DNA of 64,000 bases from Nannochloris sp. 'desiccata' (taxonomy: Eukaryota; Chlorophyta; Trebouxiophyceae; Chlorellales; Chlorellaceae). The stretch is taken from the NCBI GenBank assembly GCA_019044685.2, contig JAGTXX020000003.1:930001-994000 (forward strand), in the 5' to 3' direction. Shown one piece after another: positions 52,306 through 63,233 of the stretch. Every line of letters begins with the position of its first letter. Positions within the stretch are counted from its first letter, which is position 1. Both the position numbers and the translations under genes were made by a program. Under the pieces are notes generated by a model. The model had not been told where the DNA came from, searched no databases, and was given only the letters and a program-made list of their open reading frames with translations.

Positions 52306-53347
52306 TTTTACGATTGGTACTTGTATATTCCTCTCGTTCCAACGGGGCTTGCCCCAAGTTTTAAGCTTCTAAAGCTGACTGCTCACCAAACAACTGCAGA
52401 ATGGAATTTGATCAAGGGAAATGTGAGTCGTGGAAGATTTAGAGCCCCGTCATAGGGCACTAGCAACAATCAATGTACACTGTTTCCAATATGCAGCTTG
52501 GAAAGCTCATGCAACCAACCTTGTGAGCGTTAGAGAATGTTTTCCGAGTACCAAGATGCACCAACTGTATTTGAAGCAAGAGGTACCTTAGCTGATCACG
52601 ATGGACGTTTCAGGCCGGCTTCAATGCCTTCTCACAAAAGTAATTGCTGGCAATGAGTCTCCCAGCACCTAAACGATAACAATTTCAATTGTTTCTATGC
52701 TGTCTTTTAATTTAAAAAACCACCTTTCAGAGCCCTGGTTTTGTTGCTCGAATAATGTTTGGTTGGCAATTAATTCATAGGCCTGCATAGTTGGGGGAAA
52801 GAAGCATTATAAATGGCCAAGGCATAGAATCGATTCAAAGCGGAGGATCGAGAAACACGGCAGTGTAGAAGCCGAGAACTGTGATCCAACGCCGTGTAGA
52901 TGAGTTCATACAGCATGAATATTTCTAGAACAGTCGGCAATCCAAATCAATCCTCCGTGCTGTAAACAAAGCGGTGCATTGCTGTAGGGGATTTCTTCGA
53001 TCCTCAAGTGTTCTCTGAAACTCACTTTATTTCTTCAATAGATTTACCTTTAATCATAGAATAATTAGTACTAGTTAAATATCTGAATTATACCTCGAAG
53101 TCATCGCCAGGCTAAGCTCAAAGCGAACAGAAGAAGCTGGCCAAGAGTTGAATGCAGCTTCTTCACGAACAGCTCATTCAGAGCTCATTCTCAACTTAGG
53201 TGACTGGTTACAGACAGCGTGCCAGTCTATTCACAGGGCTTTTCATTAGTTTCAGAAAACGTCATTGACAAAATTTGATCCATTCGATTGTGCGGGTGTG
53301 CAAAAAACAATAACAAAGAAATAACAAGTCAAACAATTTCTATCCTT
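52306..53347. other. intergenic, about 1 kb, no gene seen
   Basis: Lies between the DUF789 start and the end of the MATE gene, both on the minus strand. Short open plus-strand pieces (about 52360-52455 and 52460-52580) look faintly protein-like but have no start, no good splice sites and no recognisable family. They may be transposon debris. Confidence 0.4.
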
Positions 53348-55168
53348 TTACCCTTCTCTACTCGGGGAGGCCGAGGCCGGGGCAGCACTAGAAGCATCAA
53401 TTTCCTCGCCTTCTCCAGCCTTGGATCCATTTACAACGCCATTTACCTTCTCAGCATGCTGTTCATCGACGTTCCTCGCACCATTTACAGCAGAGGTTGT
53501 GGCAGAGTGGCCATTCACATGCTCTATAGTGTTGCCAGACACCGCCTCTGCTGACGCTACCGGTACTATTGTATCACGACCACTAGCAAAGTCTTTTCCT
53601 AAGGGAGACTCTGCCGACCAGATCTTCCATGCATTACCAATCAACCTGCCCACAGTTAAGAACTTAATCACCACCCAGGTCGCTAACAAACCCCATCCAG
53701 CTCTCTGCCCCATCGTCAACCCCACAGCACAGCACGTGGCAGTCACAATCATCGTTCTTGACATCCAGGCAGCTTCCTGAGAGCCCAGAAGCACTCCATC
53801 CATAACAGATGCAGCCGCATCTAATGGCATAAATGCAGCAATCAAAGGTAACACCATCGCTGCTTTACTTATGACAGCAGGATCCCGGGAAAAAATGCTC
53901 GGCAGCATGCTTTGGGAATAAAGTAAAGCACACATGATAACAACCCCAGCCACTAAAGTGAGCGACAACGTACGTCTAAACACAGCTGCTGCAGAAGGCT
54001 TATCATCTCTACCCAGATAGAATGCAATTAAGCTTTGTGTGGCGATATCCAAGCACGTGAATGCTTGATTTGAAAACACCCAAATCTGTCGTAGAATTTC
54101 ATGGGCGGCAAGGGACACAGCTCCAAAGCCAGCAATGAGCTTAGTAGCCCACATTAGCATTGACATAGCAAGTATGCTTCGTGTACTAAGGAACACACCG
54201 TTTTTCAACGTAGGAGCGACGTCACTCCATTTCGGAGGAGTATACAAATCTGGCAATTTTAAGTAGCCCTTCCTCATTACCAGTGCCCCGAGGACGATTA
54301 ACGTTGCCCAGTGGGACAATGAGGTAGCTAATGCAGCTCCAGTGACACCCATTCCAAGCCAGAATACCAAGGCTATATCCAACCCTAAATGCACAATGTT
54401 ACTAATCACACCAGCCATCAAAGGAGTCATCGTATCCTTAAAACCTCGGAAAGTTCCCGCCAAAACGTAAAACATTAGAATCGCCGGAGAGGCAATACAC
54501 CTGCCTCGTAAATACGGTACAGCGTGTTCCAATACACCAGGAGTCGCCCCCATTCCAGTAAACATACGCGGGCACTGTGTCCAGAGTATTGTTGTCATTA
54601 CAAGGCCAATAGCAGAGGCGACCCAGAGACCTTGAGCGGTGATTTTTGAGACCCCCGCACGGTCATCTTTCGAGACTGCAGCGGCGATACGTGGCGTTGT
54701 GGTGTATAAAAGAAAATTCCAAATGAAATTAGAGAAATTGTAGAGGACAGTGGAAAGGCCCACTGCAGCTAATGGCTCTGTCCCCAGTCGGCCAACGATG
54801 GCAGTGTCAACCATCCCCATCAGCGGGTCCAAAAGCATGCTGAAAAGAGCAGGGATAGCAAGTTTAAAAATCTCTTTATCATAAGGAGACGTTAATCGAG
54901 CCCAAATGGGGAAGGCGCTGACAGAAGTGGCAGTGGTGGAGGGAGGGATGGCTCCAAAGTCTGCTGTTGCTGCAGCGGGGCGGGGGAAGATTGAAGGACG
55001 ACGAGGAATAGACCGGAAAGGCAGTGCTGGCTTGCGAAGAGGGGTTGAGACTCTTTGTTTAACATTGTAAAATGCAATTGAGGGTCTGGAGGTGGCCCTT
55101 ATTGGAGGTTTGGAGCTTGCCAGCAACATGGTTCCTGATCGTTGATCAGTTTTGCACAAGATTGCCAT
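53348..55168 (-). CDS. plastid-type MATE efflux carrier (DTX44/45, EDS5-like)
   Basis: Single exon, 606 aa. The first 90 residues are basic and Ser/Pro-rich, a probable transit peptide. The carrier body starts at KEIFKLAIPALFSMLLDPL and has MGMVDTAIVGRLG, the canonical MATE helix-1/2 motif. The usual 12 hydrophobic segments follow. GTFRGFKDTMTPL and SLAAHEILRQIW are typical of the DinF-like plant group (DTX44, DTX45 and the salicylate carrier EDS5). It would export an organic acid or drug-like cation from the plastid using an ion gradient. The tail is acidic and low in complexity. The substrate is unknown. Confidence 0.9.
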   Translation of the reverse strand: MAILCKTDQRSGTMLLASSKPPIRATSRPSIAFYNVKQRVSTPLRKPALPFRSIPRRPSIFPRPAAATADFGAIPPSTTATSVSAFPIWARLTSPYDKEIFKLAIPALFSMLLDPLMGMVDTAIVGRLGTEPLAAVGLSTVLYNFSNFIWNFLLYTTTPRIAAAVSKDDRAGVSKITAQGLWVASAIGLVMTTILWTQCPRMFTGMGATPGVLEHAVPYLRGRCIASPAILMFYVLAGTFRGFKDTMTPLMAGVISNIVHLGLDIALVFWLGMGVTGAALATSLSHWATLIVLGALVMRKGYLKLPDLYTPPKWSDVAPTLKNGVFLSTRSILAMSMLMWATKLIAGFGAVSLAAHEILRQIWVFSNQAFTCLDIATQSLIAFYLGRDDKPSAAAVFRRTLSLTLVAGVVIMCALLYSQSMLPSIFSRDPAVISKAAMVLPLIAAFMPLDAAASVMDGVLLGSQEAAWMSRTMIVTATCCAVGLTMGQRAGWGLLATWVVIKFLTVGRLIGNAWKIWSAESPLGKDFASGRDTIVPVASAEAVSGNTIEHVNGHSATTSAVNGARNVDEQHAEKVNGVVNGSKAGEGEEIDASSAAPASASPSREG

Positions 55169-55520
55169 GGTGGAATCTCTTATAGGCTCACACAGCTGAC
55201 CTTTAAAAGGTCTGAAGTTCGAAAAAAATGCAACAGAAGCACCGCTTTGCCACGTTCAACTTCGGTTTATGTGATTTAAATTTGAAATCTCCAACCAACA
55301 ATAACGGAGCCAAGACAACGGGCGCTTGCTAAGATTATACAAAATTAAAATTTAAGCATCCTTGAGCGAGAATAGATTCTTTGAAGGTGCTCGTGAGTAG
55401 GATCCATTCCGCAAGGTCTCTTGCTGTAACCAGGGTCTCTCCTAGGAGGAAGTTGTAGGAGAAAGTCTCGTGCAGCACCGCCAAGCGTTAATTATTTGTA
55501 ATGTGCATGTTAAGATTGCT
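55169..55520. promoter_or_regulatory. divergent upstream region
   Basis: 352 bp between the MATE start (-) and the start of the YbaK-exonuclease gene (+). No specific signals are called. Confidence 0.35.
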
Positions 55521-58500
55521 ATGATCATTCATCTACCGCCAATCGCGCCAGCGATGCCAATGCGAATTCCATTTTTAGGTGGAGTGATCACATCATCTTT
55601 CTCGCGTCTTTCTCTTAGTCGACGGGCTTTCCTTCCCCGTTCGACAGCTGCAGTAGATGACAGCGTAGCGCTTAATTTTACCCACATTGACGAATTCATC
55701 AAAAGTCGCGGCGTCATCACTCTACCGAGAGAACATGGGGCGGCGGCAGGAGCGACGGAAATTTTGGAAGATGCATGTCCCTTGAAATGCCTTTTATTCC
55801 TCGCTTCAGGAACTTCAATTCTTATCGTTCTTAGATTAGAAGATCGTGTCTCTGAACAAGCTCTTGCTGTCTTTTTAAATGTTGCAAAAAGCCGTATAGA
55901 AATGGCAAAGACTCACCAACTGGTACCGCTCACTGGCTTTCCAGTGGGAGAAGTACCTCCATTTGGCCATCGAGAGCCTCTCTACACCCTCGTAGACCAG
56001 TGTGTAACAAGCCATTCACATGTAGCCTTTGGTAATAATCTAGAATATGTGTTACCGACTACTGAGCTTCTCAGAGCAACGAATGGAAAAGTAGTGTCGG
56101 TGAGCGTTGCCGCTGCTGCTGCTGCTGCTGCCGCTGCTGGACAACAAGGTACAGGTGAAGAAGTTACTGAGGTAATTCGGGTTGGATCGGGTCCATCATT
56201 GCCTCTTCCGTGGGTATCCGGTGCTCAAGCTGTGAGCTTAACTGGAATCATTGCACAAAAAAGAAAGATTGCCAATTTATTACTGTTTCTTAATATTGTG
56301 CCGCCATCCCCTAGTCCTGTAGGCAAGGTAAGAGTAGACAGAGAAAAGCACATTAAACGCAGTATTTCGTATCTTCTCTTTTTGCCCTTGCAATAAAGTA
56401 AAGAGTAGAACACGCTGAGATATATGCAATGTTCCCCCCAAGTAATCAACTTTTCCCGACTTTGTTATTTTCTCATTTTTCCGCAGCCGGCAACGTCTGC
56501 TTATGTTCGTCGAGTTTGGACCCACCCAGACACTTCAGAACCCTGCGAAGTCCAGCTTATCCTAGGAAAAACACTGGAACGGCGTTTAGGCCGCTCTCCT
56601 GCTACTGAGCTCTTTAAATCTCTAAAAATAGGGCAAATTGTAAAGGTTACTGGGAAGCCTCAACCACACATTCAGCCTAAACAAGGCAGCGCTGGACAGC
56701 AGCAACAGCAGCAATCTTCTTCTGCTCGCTCTCACGTGATAGATATGGTTGTCCACGATATAGAAATTACTGGATCAGTCGCTCCCTCGTTATACCCACC
56801 TGGTTTGGTCGACAATGAAGAGGAAGAAGATGAAATGCTCGACGAAAATGAGGAAGAAGAGCGTGAGCGGTTGAGGAAAGAAAAGAAATCAAAGCCATTT
56901 GGAGCTGCTGAACAAGCTTTGCTTGGCGCAGAGTTACCGTTTTATAAACTTCCTGCCCCCCCTGAGAATGTGAAACTTGTGCATGATTTACAAGGTATCG
57001 AATACATGGCGGAGATACTCCTATCTCATCAAAATAGTAATGACAAGAGCACCGAGGGGCAGGCAGCAGAGGGAGAGGGAGTACATCGAAAAGAAAAAGA
57101 AGATAACGATAGTGCTGAGAGATCTATACCTGCAGATGCTACTCCTGCTACTACTGTATCTACCTCTATACCAGTATTTTCCACAAAATCACGAGTCAAA
57201 GCAGCACGTCGTCAAGCTGCATTGGATCCAGGTACGTGGCGCCCCAAATTAATTCTAGGCTTGGATGCTGAATGGCAGCCCAATTTTAGCAGGGAAGAAA
57301 GAAATTCTCCAGTGAGTCTTCTACAGATAGGCAGTACAACGCATGTGTTTCTTATAGATATGCTTGAACTATGCCACAACCCCAGAAAAGATAGTTTAAG
57401 CAGTGTCGGTGCACCAACGCCAATTCCCTTAACAATAGAGCAGAAGGCTTTAAGTGATGTTCTTGAAGCAATCCTAGGTGATGCTGATATCATTAAAGTA
57501 GGGTTCGGTTTAAAATATGATTTTAAACGACTAGTTGAATCGTACCCATGGATGCCATGTTTCGGCGGTGGTGCTGAAGAATACAGCGGCAAAGAAGAAA
57601 AAGGAGAAGCCGGCGAAGCCAGCAACGATGATACGTATAATGAAGAGAGAGACAGTATAGAAGACACTCGAGTATCAAAAAATAATACTCCACCACCTAT
57701 TCGTTCTGTGCCTATCCGTTCCCATGTTGATGCCCTTCTCCTCGCCCGCTCTGCTGGGGACGGTCAAACTTCCTATAAACGACTCGGTCTCTCCGCAGTA
57801 TGCCGCTTAATTTTAGGCAAAGCCGTCGATAAATCCGAACAAACAAGCGATTGGGGTTCTCGTCCACTTACCCAAGATCAAATCTACTACGCTGCAGCTG
57901 ACGTCACTTGCCTCGTAGATATCTATAACAAAATTATTGCAACTAGACCTGACTTTCTAGCTGCTTTTTGGATGGCACAATTCTCCGGACATCTCACGGA
58001 TTTGGCTGCTTTACGCCCTAAAACGTTCTATTCTCGGAGGAGAGGCCGTGGGGGAGATGAAGGTGCCGGCGGCGCCTCCGGCGCAGCCTTGCCATGGAGA
58101 GCAAACGTCACGGCAAGAGGATATGGTTCTACAAATCAAGTACAATGCAACACAGCTGCGTTAATGCGTTACCTAGGTCAACCAATCCCAGATGGCGGTA
58201 AACTTTCCATCATCAGACTTGCCGCGTCAGAAACTGTAACAACGGGCAATGGGGACGACGGCGAAGCTCCTGCAACTGTACTCGTTGAACCGTCACGGGT
58301 GCCTCGATTCCCACGTGGAAGCGGTGTATTGGAATTTTCAAATCGTACGTATATGCTGTTTGTCAATGTGCCCAGTCAGAAATACCCCAATGTGTTTAGT
58401 ATTGTAGATAGTAGTACAGATGAAGTTGGGCTTGGGGTAGATAAGAAGGAATGTTTTATGACCTGGTGGCCGGGAAAAGGTCAGACGATGGCGCATCCAT

Positions 58501-58850
58501 TGATTCAAAGATTATTGCCTGTTGCTGCTAAGGATGCAAAAAGTAAATTTTTGAAACCTAGCACAACTACCAAACACGTCGAAGAATCTGTTGTCCCGGT
58601 ATCAAATGATGAGGACAATGCAAATGTAGAAGGGAGTGAAAAAGAAGAAGAAGAGGAGGCTGTTTTGTCTTTGCCGACTGTTTTACTATTTGTGAGACCC
58701 CAACGAGATGATTATGCCTGTTTTGGTCGGTTAGAGGCATCTACAGTAGAAGAATTGGATGGTCAGTTGTGTGTGAGCTGGAAATTGGTAGATTACAACG
58801 AGATAGAAGCGTCAGCACCCTTCCAACAAGTGCTCAAGTTGCAAAAGTAG
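55521..58850 (+). CDS. YbaK-type aminoacyl-tRNA deacylase domain fused to DEDDy 3'-5' exonuclease
   Basis: Two exons, 55521-56327 and 56487-58850, intron GTAAGA...CCGCAG, phase 0, 1,056 aa. Residues 50-200 match the YbaK/ProX deacylase fold: ACPLKCLLFLASG, VLRLEDRVSE and GFPVGEVPPFGH (139-150). Next, spanning the splice site, is a Lys/Arg-rich region with QLILGKTLERRLG. Residues 520-760 form an RNase D/Mut-7/WRN-type exonuclease: GLDAEW (Asp529, Glu531), GFGLKYDFKRL (Asp614) and YYAAADV (Tyr737, Asp741), so all DEDDy residues are present. The last 280 residues are unassigned. The N-terminus may target an organelle. Editing of mischarged tRNA and 3' RNA trimming in one chain is the inference. 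Confidence 0.8.
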
Positions 58851-59016
58851 GAAAAACTTTTATGTGATGGCGAAACAAAATGCAATCTATACAAAAATTG
58901 AATAGTGGAAAATGGTACTTTATTTGTTATTGCTATTATATGCGCAGTTATTGTATCAATGCATTATCATTGATGTCTTTTATTCAGCTAATTCGACTCC
59001 TATTTTTATAATATAT

Positions 59017-60646
59017 TTATCGCACATGGTTGCTCAAAATCATCTCAAACAACTCTTGTTTGCCACTTCCCACCCCTCCATTTTGCTGCTCCATTGGATC
59101 TCCATGTTGCAAGGCATATTTCTCAAGCTCTGCAAACCCAACTTTGCCATTCTGAATATCTTTTCCCAGCTTACTTTCTTTCCAACTACTATAACGAGCA
59201 TTCAACATCGAATCCAAGATGCCATCTTCTATCACTCTAGCAGCATTACGCAACCCTCTCGCCATAGCATCCATTCCAGCGATATGTGCAATTAACAAAT
59301 CTTCAGGATCTGTGCTTTCCCGCCTTAATTTGGCGTCAAAATTAATGCCACCGGGTGATAAACCGCCTTGACGGATGATTGCTAAAGCAACAAGAGTAGC
59401 TTCCATTGGGTCTGTAAGGAACTGATCAGTGTCCCAACCTGTAAATTAATTATAAAAAAGATGAAATATCTTGGAATATAAAATTAACTTTTAGAAAATA
59501 CAGGGTTAGCATAATAGGAAAATAGATATTTATAGGACTCCCTATTTTCCCCCCTTTTTTTTCTTTGAATACGATGAGTTTCTTCTTACCGAGCTGCGGA
59601 TCGCCAGTATTTGCATCCAAGCTCCCCAAAATGCCATTTTGACTCGCGTAGGTTAATTCATGGAAACACGAGTGTCCCGCTAGAGTAGCATGGTTGCATT
59701 CGATGTTTAAACTAAATTGTTTGAGTTTGTCCAAGCCGTGGGCCATTAAGAAAGCGTGGGTTGTAGCAGCATCATAGTCGTATTGATGCTTTGAAGGCTC
59801 TTTGGGCTTTGGTTCCAACATTAATGAACCCAGAAAGCCGATTTTTCTAGCGTACATGGCCGCCATGTGAAGAAATCTGGCGGCGTTGTCAGTCTCTAAC
59901 TTCATATTCGTGTTCAACAAAGTGGAGTAGCCTTCCCGTCCACCCCAGAAAACAAAGCCCTGGCCACCGAGATGGTGCGTCACTTCCATGGCTTTCTTTA
60001 CTTGAGCTGCTGCATGGGCAAAGACAGTGGCATTGGGGCTGGTGGCAGCGCCATGCATGTAACGAGGGTGTTTGAACAACTGAGCGGTGCCCCAAAGCAA
60101 AGAGACATCGTATTCTTTTTGTTTTGCTTTTGCATATTCTGCAATGACATCCAAAGCAGCGTTGCTTTCTTCTAAAGTGGTCAACTCTGGTGATATATCG
60201 CGATCGTGGAAGCACCATTGTTCAACTCCAAGTTTTGAGAGTAATTCAAAAAAGACGTCAATTCGGCGTTTAGCTTTAGAGATTTCATCCAAATTTGAGG
60301 ATTCCTTCTCCCATGGCCATGCCTTGGTACCAGAGCCAAACGGATCGCTACCATCACCGCGCATAGTGTGCCAAAAAGCCATGGAGAAGCGCAGCCAGTC
60401 TTTCATTGGCTTGCCGAGGATAACATGATCGGCGTCGTAGTATTTGAAAGCTAATGCCTCACGAGAATCTGGGCCTTGGTACTTGATTTTGTCAAAGGTT
60501 GCAAAGTATTCAGGAGTTTCTGGGTTGCCGGTGCATGCTTGAGGCTCTAAACTGCAAGCTTCGTCTGGAACTAGGCCAGATGTCAACTGCAGAGATGCAA
60601 TCTGCAAGCAGAACAAGGCAAGTAAACTGAGCTTGACGCCCAGCAT
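59017..60646 (-). CDS. xylA: xylose isomerase, plant-type, with signal peptide
   Basis: Two exons, 60646-59590 and 59438-59017, intron GTAAGA...TTACAG, phase consistent, 492 aa. The join restores QLGWDTDQF, a conserved metal-site region. MLGVKLSLLALFCLQIASL is a signal peptide, as in plant xylose isomerases. The body has RFSMAFWHTMRG, WCFHDRDI (catalytic His and Asp), VFWGGREGYSTLLNT, LMLEPKPKEPSKHQYD and NIECNHATLAGHS, matching the class II enzyme along its length. It interconverts xylose and xylulose, probably in the ER or secretory space. Two upstream in-frame Met codons exist, but only this one begins the signal peptide. Confidence 0.93.
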
Positions 60647-60853
60647 TTTGGGTGGGTTTGACGATATCATATGAGTTATTACGAAAGGAAGGATGTTTAT
60701 GAAGGTTGAGCAAAGGCATGAAAAGCGAGACGGCGGCCATTTTTTTTTTGTCACTCCGGAACTCAGAGTCAGAGCGCAGGTTTGATCATGGCAGCACCAA
60801 TAAATCTGAATAAACATGTCCTTTCTGCTGTCCTTGACATAACCCAAATATAG
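60647..60853. promoter_or_regulatory. short divergent promoter
   Basis: 207 bp separate the xylose isomerase start (-) and the aminopeptidase start (+); probably a shared bidirectional promoter. Confidence 0.5.
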
Positions 60854-63079
60854 ATGAGTTCATTGTCTCTGCGCTCCAGTGCGCTCAACGCTTACAGTTT
60901 TCGTAGATCACATCCATTCCTGCAATCTTTTTCTGGATTATCAACATATTCTGCTAGGGGACCTCTTCCAAGTCATTCCAACAATTTCAGAACTTGGAAG
61001 CCAATGTACCCACAGGCCGTTAATTCAAGCAATCCTACCTCTGCACCACTTGCGACTACCGCTACAATGGACGCCTCATCGTTTTCCAACCCTGACGCGG
61101 CTCGGATCATTCACAGCGATTTTGAAATTGACATTAACTTCCACACCCACATTATGGAATGGTGGTGTAATCACAAAGTCAAAATTGAAACAAAGGGCGC
61201 AGATAAGCTTATTTTAGATACAAGAGATTTAAACATTACCGCCGTCTCTGTCAATGGAGCACCAGATTCAAATTTTACTAACGGAAAATCAACCAAAGCC
61301 CTTGGTACAGCTGTACATATCCCTTTACCAGCTAATTTACCAGTTGGATCAACCGTCAATGTGGAAATAAAGTGGACTACGTCCCCCAATGCAGTTGCCT
61401 TGCAATGGCTCGCACCTGAACAAACCGCTGGTGGCATCCAACCTTTTCTATTTACCCAGTGTCAGGCAATACACGCTCGTACTCTGGTCCCATGCCAAGA
61501 TACCCCAGGCGCTAAGTTTACCTACACTGCTGCTGTTCGTGTGCCTGCTCACCTCCGTGCACTAATGTCGGCTCTCCCTGCTGACCTTGATGATGATGAA
61601 AAACCTGATGTCGCCAGCTCTCTTCAGCATATCCCTCTTTCTACCACTACAAAAAACGCTGATACAAGGGTATATCGTTTTAAACAACCTCTCCCTATTT
61701 CTTCCTACCTACTCGCTCTCGCAGTCGGGGATCTCGTCAGCAAGGACCTCTCCCCTATCTCGCGAGTTTGGAGTGAACCAGCCACAATTGACGCTGCCGC
61801 TTACGAATTTGCTGAAACTCCTAAATTTCTAGAAGCCGCAGAGTCGCTTGCAGGACCGTATCGTTGGGGTAGATATGATTTATTACTCCTGCCGCCGAGT
61901 TTTCCTTATGGCGGGATGGAGAATGTGAATCTGACTTTTGTGACCCCAACACTCCTCGCCGGAGACCGTAGTTTAGCGAATGTCGTTGCTCATGAAGCCG
62001 CCCATTCCTGGACTGGAAACTTAGTGACCAATAAAAGCTGGCAATCATTCTGGCTGAATGAAGGCAACACCGTGTGGCTTGAGCGAAGAATCAAAGGGGC
62101 CATCGAAGGTGAAGCGGAATTCGAGTTTGAAGCCTCAATGGGATGGATTAAATTAACAAAAACAGTGCAACAATGGGGTGAAGGCCATAATTACACGTGT
62201 TTAGTCCCAGATTTAAGCAATGGATGTGACCCAGACGACGCCTTCTCTAGTATACCATATGAAAAAGGCGCTGCATTTTTGACCTATCTCGAGCGATTAG
62301 TCGGCGGAAAAGACAAATATGTGCCCTTTTTCAAGAAATACATTGAAAGGTTTGCTGAACAGCCCGTAACGTCTGACGATTTCAAAGCTTTCTTCCTGGA
62401 ATATTTTACCGCTCAAGAAAATCAAGAGGAAGGGCTATCAAGTAAATTAAAAGAGATAGATTGGGATACATGGTTGTTTAAATCAGGAATGCCGCCAGTT
62501 AAGCTTGAATATGACGAATCTTTGGCAAAAAGAGCGTACAGTTTGGCTATGAAATGGCACACCAGCGATATTTTGGGTGTCGGTAGTGATGGTCCTTCCG
62601 GATCAGGCACTCTGGTGGGAGAAGGCAGTGCAGCAACAGCAACAGGAACAGTAGGGGAAATAGCTAGTACAGCGAGCCCTAAAGATATGGAAGGGTGGAG
62701 TTCTTCTCAAATAGTTGCGTTTTTAGACCGACTTGGTGAATTACGGAGTCTAACACCGATGCACCCTTGTACTACCCGTGCTATGGCCAAAGCATATCCA
62801 CTATTGGAGGAGACGAATAACTCTGAGATTCGTTGTTCATGGTATTTGTTGTGTTTGAAAGCTGGAGATGACGTAATCTTACCAAACGTGGAAGCGATGT
62901 TGCGGGAGCAGGGGAGAATGAAATTTGTCAGGCCGTTGTATCGAGCCATGTTTGAGTCTCAGAGGTTGAAAGGCGGGAAAGAAAAAGCACTCACGATCTT
63001 TGAAAAGTACAAGGGTTTATATCATCCTATTTGTGCAAAGATGGCAGCTGTTGATTTGAAATTAACTCCAAAGGAGTAG
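60854..63079 (+). CDS. M1 aminopeptidase, leukotriene-A4-hydrolase type
   Basis: Single exon, 741 aa. Residues 1-70 are Ser/Arg-rich with no acid, a likely plastid or mitochondrial presequence. A second Met at about 73 (in ATMDASSF) could start a cytosolic form. The exopeptidase motif is GGMENVNLTF. The zinc site is HEAAH (His380, His384) plus Glu403 in NEG, with the expected 18-residue gap. The GGMEN form, the WTGNLVTN run and a C-terminal helical domain ending in FEKYKGLYHPI place it with LTA4H/aminopeptidase B, not aminopeptidase N. It should remove N-terminal residues from peptides; epoxide hydrolysis is not assumed. Confidence 0.92.
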   Translation: MSSLSLRSSALNAYSFRRSHPFLQSFSGLSTYSARGPLPSHSNNFRTWKPMYPQAVNSSNPTSAPLATTATMDASSFSNPDAARIIHSDFEIDINFHTHIMEWWCNHKVKIETKGADKLILDTRDLNITAVSVNGAPDSNFTNGKSTKALGTAVHIPLPANLPVGSTVNVEIKWTTSPNAVALQWLAPEQTAGGIQPFLFTQCQAIHARTLVPCQDTPGAKFTYTAAVRVPAHLRALMSALPADLDDDEKPDVASSLQHIPLSTTTKNADTRVYRFKQPLPISSYLLALAVGDLVSKDLSPISRVWSEPATIDAAAYEFAETPKFLEAAESLAGPYRWGRYDLLLLPPSFPYGGMENVNLTFVTPTLLAGDRSLANVVAHEAAHSWTGNLVTNKSWQSFWLNEGNTVWLERRIKGAIEGEAEFEFEASMGWIKLTKTVQQWGEGHNYTCLVPDLSNGCDPDDAFSSIPYEKGAAFLTYLERLVGGKDKYVPFFKKYIERFAEQPVTSDDFKAFFLEYFTAQENQEEGLSSKLKEIDWDTWLFKSGMPPVKLEYDESLAKRAYSLAMKWHTSDILGVGSDGPSGSGTLVGEGSAATATGTVGEIASTASPKDMEGWSSSQIVAFLDRLGELRSLTPMHPCTTRAMAKAYPLLEETNNSEIRCSWYLLCLKAGDDVILPNVEAMLREQGRMKFVRPLYRAMFESQRLKGGKEKALTIFEKYKGLYHPICAKMAAVDLKLTPKE

Positions 63080-63233
63080 TTAAAGTTTAAAGAAAGTATC
63101 ATACTGATATCATATGTTGATATAGCTCTTAACTTGTTTTTTTTTAATAGAAATCAATTCAGATAAATGAAAATTTACAGTTTGTGTATTGATATCGTTG
63201 TTTCAGTTACATAACTTACACGTCGTTTACGAT

